Shown piece after piece: positions 6,085 through 6,942 of a stretch of 6,942 bases of DNA. This DNA comes from JBEIFW01 sp044370695. Its GTDB lineage: Bacteria > Actinomycetota > Acidimicrobiia > Acidimicrobiales > Ilumatobacteraceae. Location: positions 1 to 6,942 of the forward strand of contig JBILVB010000182.1 of assembly GCA_044370695.1 (NCBI GenBank), given 5' to 3'. Positions within the stretch are counted from its first letter, which is position 1, and every line of letters begins with the position of its first letter. The notes below the pieces were generated by a model. The model was not told where the DNA came from and ran no database searches. It worked only from the letters and a program-made list of their open reading frames with translations. The position numbers were made by a program, and so were the translations under genes.

Positions 6085-6942
6085 AGGATCGACGGGCGCC
6101 GTCGGCGGACCCGGCGGCGAAGGTCGGTGGTCGAGCCGAGACCCGGGCACCGGACGGTCTCGCCCCGGTGCTCGAGGCGGCGGCGCCGGCCGGGACAGCG
6201 GCGGTGCTCCGGGTGCAGCGGCTCGCCGGCAACCGGGCCGCCGGGGTGTACGTGGCCCGGATCACCGACGAGGAGCTCGCCGCCCGTGGCGAACGCGCGG
6301 CCACCGAGACCGACCGCAGCCGATACGACCGGGCGATCGCCGCCGCCGACGTCGGGCCGTTGAAGGAGATCGTGGCGTGGGGGCCGTTCAGCCAGGCCGA
6401 GCGGATCCGGGCGCTGTCGATGCTGTCCAACCAGGGCTGGGCCGGGCCGCGCGACGAGTGGGCGATGGAATCCATCTGGGACAGCTTCGGCGAGGGGATC
6501 CGGGGCGTGGCCGAGGCGAACTTCGCGCTGTGGGAAGGCTGCATCGCTCGCGGTGCCGAGCTGCATTCGCTCGGCTCGGTCGCGTCGCTGCGGGCCCAGT
6601 TCGAGAACGACACCAAGCAGCGGGCCCGGGACTACATGGCCCGCAACCTTGCGAGCATCCACGGCGAGATCGAGGCACTGGGCCTGGAAGCCTCGGCACC
6701 GAACGAGGCCGTCCGCAACGACCAGGACGATCGCCTCGCCTTCGTGCAGCAGATCCTCGTCGAGGTCGGCCGCGCTCAGCAGCTGGCCACGGCGCTGCGC
6801 CGGGTCCCCGTCGGCTACGACATCATCCCCAACTACAGCGACATGCCCTCGTTCGGACCCGACGAGACGGTGTCCCACTTCGACCCGAACTCCCAACCGG
6901 GCCGCGCGTCGACCGAGCCCGGGTTCGCGCCCTGGGAGCAGG
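6081..6942 (+). CDS. eCIS-associated protein with 'QRLAGNRA' N-terminal motif, function unknown (3' partial)
   Basis: An open frame of 287 complete codons from ATG 6081 that runs off the window. The ATG overlaps the gpI-like stop (ATGA); GAGG at 6067-6070 is a weak, distant ribosome site, so coupling is likely. Residues 1-41 are Ala/Pro-rich and probably disordered. Residues 42-53, 'VLRVQRLAGNRA', match the L-Q-R-x-x-G-N-R-A/V motif recurrent in the N-termini of proteins encoded in eCIS clusters (including DUF4157 proteins). Residues about 78-245 look helical, with 'WGPFSQAERIRALSML' at 100-115, 'NQGWAGPRDEWAMESIW' at 117-133 and 'NFALWEGCIARGAEL' at 147-161. From about 246 a Pro/Asp-rich segment ('FDPNSQPG', 'FAPWEQ') probably links to a further domain outside the window. 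I recall similar unnamed multi-domain proteins in actinobacterial CIS clusters, not verified. No catalytic motif, signal peptide or membrane segment is seen. It could be cargo, a cargo adaptor or a structural accessory. Confidence 0.8.
   Translation, partial: MKDRRAPSADPAAKVGGRAETRAPDGLAPVLEAAAPAGTAAVLRVQRLAGNRAAGVYVARITDEELAARGERAATETDRSRYDRAIAAADVGPLKEIVAWGPFSQAERIRALSMLSNQGWAGPRDEWAMESIWDSFGEGIRGVAEANFALWEGCIARGAELHSLGSVASLRAQFENDTKQRARDYMARNLASIHGEIEALGLEASAPNEAVRNDQDDRLAFVQQILVEVGRAQQLATALRRVPVGYDIIPNYSDMPSFGPDETVSHFDPNSQPGRASTEPGFAPWEQ
6204..6239 (+). other. eCIS-associated N-terminal protein motif (VLRVQRLAGNRA)
   Basis: This segment encodes residues 42-53 of the last gene. The pattern Q-R-x-x-G-N-R-A is a frequent N-terminal mark of proteins encoded near eCIS structural genes. 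Whether it is a loading signal is not established; it is listed because it is the best clue to the gene's connection with the particle. Confidence 0.6.

Noticed and set aside
5874..6896. A 340-codon open frame on the - strand opposite the last gene
   Set aside because: Shadow-like composition with no domain, and opposite a frame that carries the eCIS motif and is coupled to the operon.
1..6942. tRNA, rRNA, CRISPR array, insertion sequence, terminator or internal promoter
   Set aside because: Looked for and not seen. The largest intergenic gap is 11 nt; no direct-repeat/spacer pattern, transposase or hairpin-plus-T-run terminator was noticed.

Overview
The window is a dense, single-strand stretch of a contractile injection system (CIS) gene cluster of the extracellular/phage tail-like type (eCIS; Afp/PVC/Streptomyces-CIS family). 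The DNA is very GC-rich (about 70% by eye). Coding style (GTC, CTC, GAC, CGG codons, GTG starts, GTGA/ATGA overlaps) and the protein sequences point to a high-GC actinobacterium, perhaps an Acidimicrobiia-like lineage. The phylum-level guess is moderately secure; anything finer is a guess.

Layout, all on the + strand: (1) the 3' end of an upstream gene (1-258), with a Gly/Ala/Ser-rich linker and a charged helical tail; (2) an inner tube protein of the T4 gp19/Afp5 type (270-707); (3) an Afp7-like CIS tube-domain protein with a C-terminal LysM (712-1392); (4) a VgrG/gp27-gp5 spike, Afp8-like (1396-3126); (5) a gp25/GPW baseplate wedge protein, Afp9-like (3138-3539); (6) a gpJ-like large baseplate protein, Afp11-like (3536-5509); (7) a gpI-like tail protein of the TIGR02242 type (5506-6084); (8) the 5' part of a gene that runs off the window end (6081-6942), whose product carries the 'VQRLAGNRA' N-terminal motif common in eCIS-associated proteins.

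The genes are packed with gaps of 3-11 nt or 4-nt overlaps, so there is no room for internal promoters, terminators or RNA genes. The whole stretch reads as one transcriptional unit with translational coupling. Genes 2-7 specify the tube-to-baseplate transition and the baseplate itself: the tube protein stacks on the hub, the LysM protein links tube and spike, VgrG forms the trimeric spike, and gp25 and gpJ build the wedges that trigger sheath contraction. Sheath, tape measure, AAA+ ATPase, terminator/cap and any tail fibre are not in the window and would be expected on either side.

Points of interest are the lack of a PAAR tip gene at its usual Afp10 position, the unrecognised last protein (possible cargo or accessory protein), and the composite protein at the left edge. 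The CIS core itself is a known system. What may be undescribed is the function of the two edge proteins.
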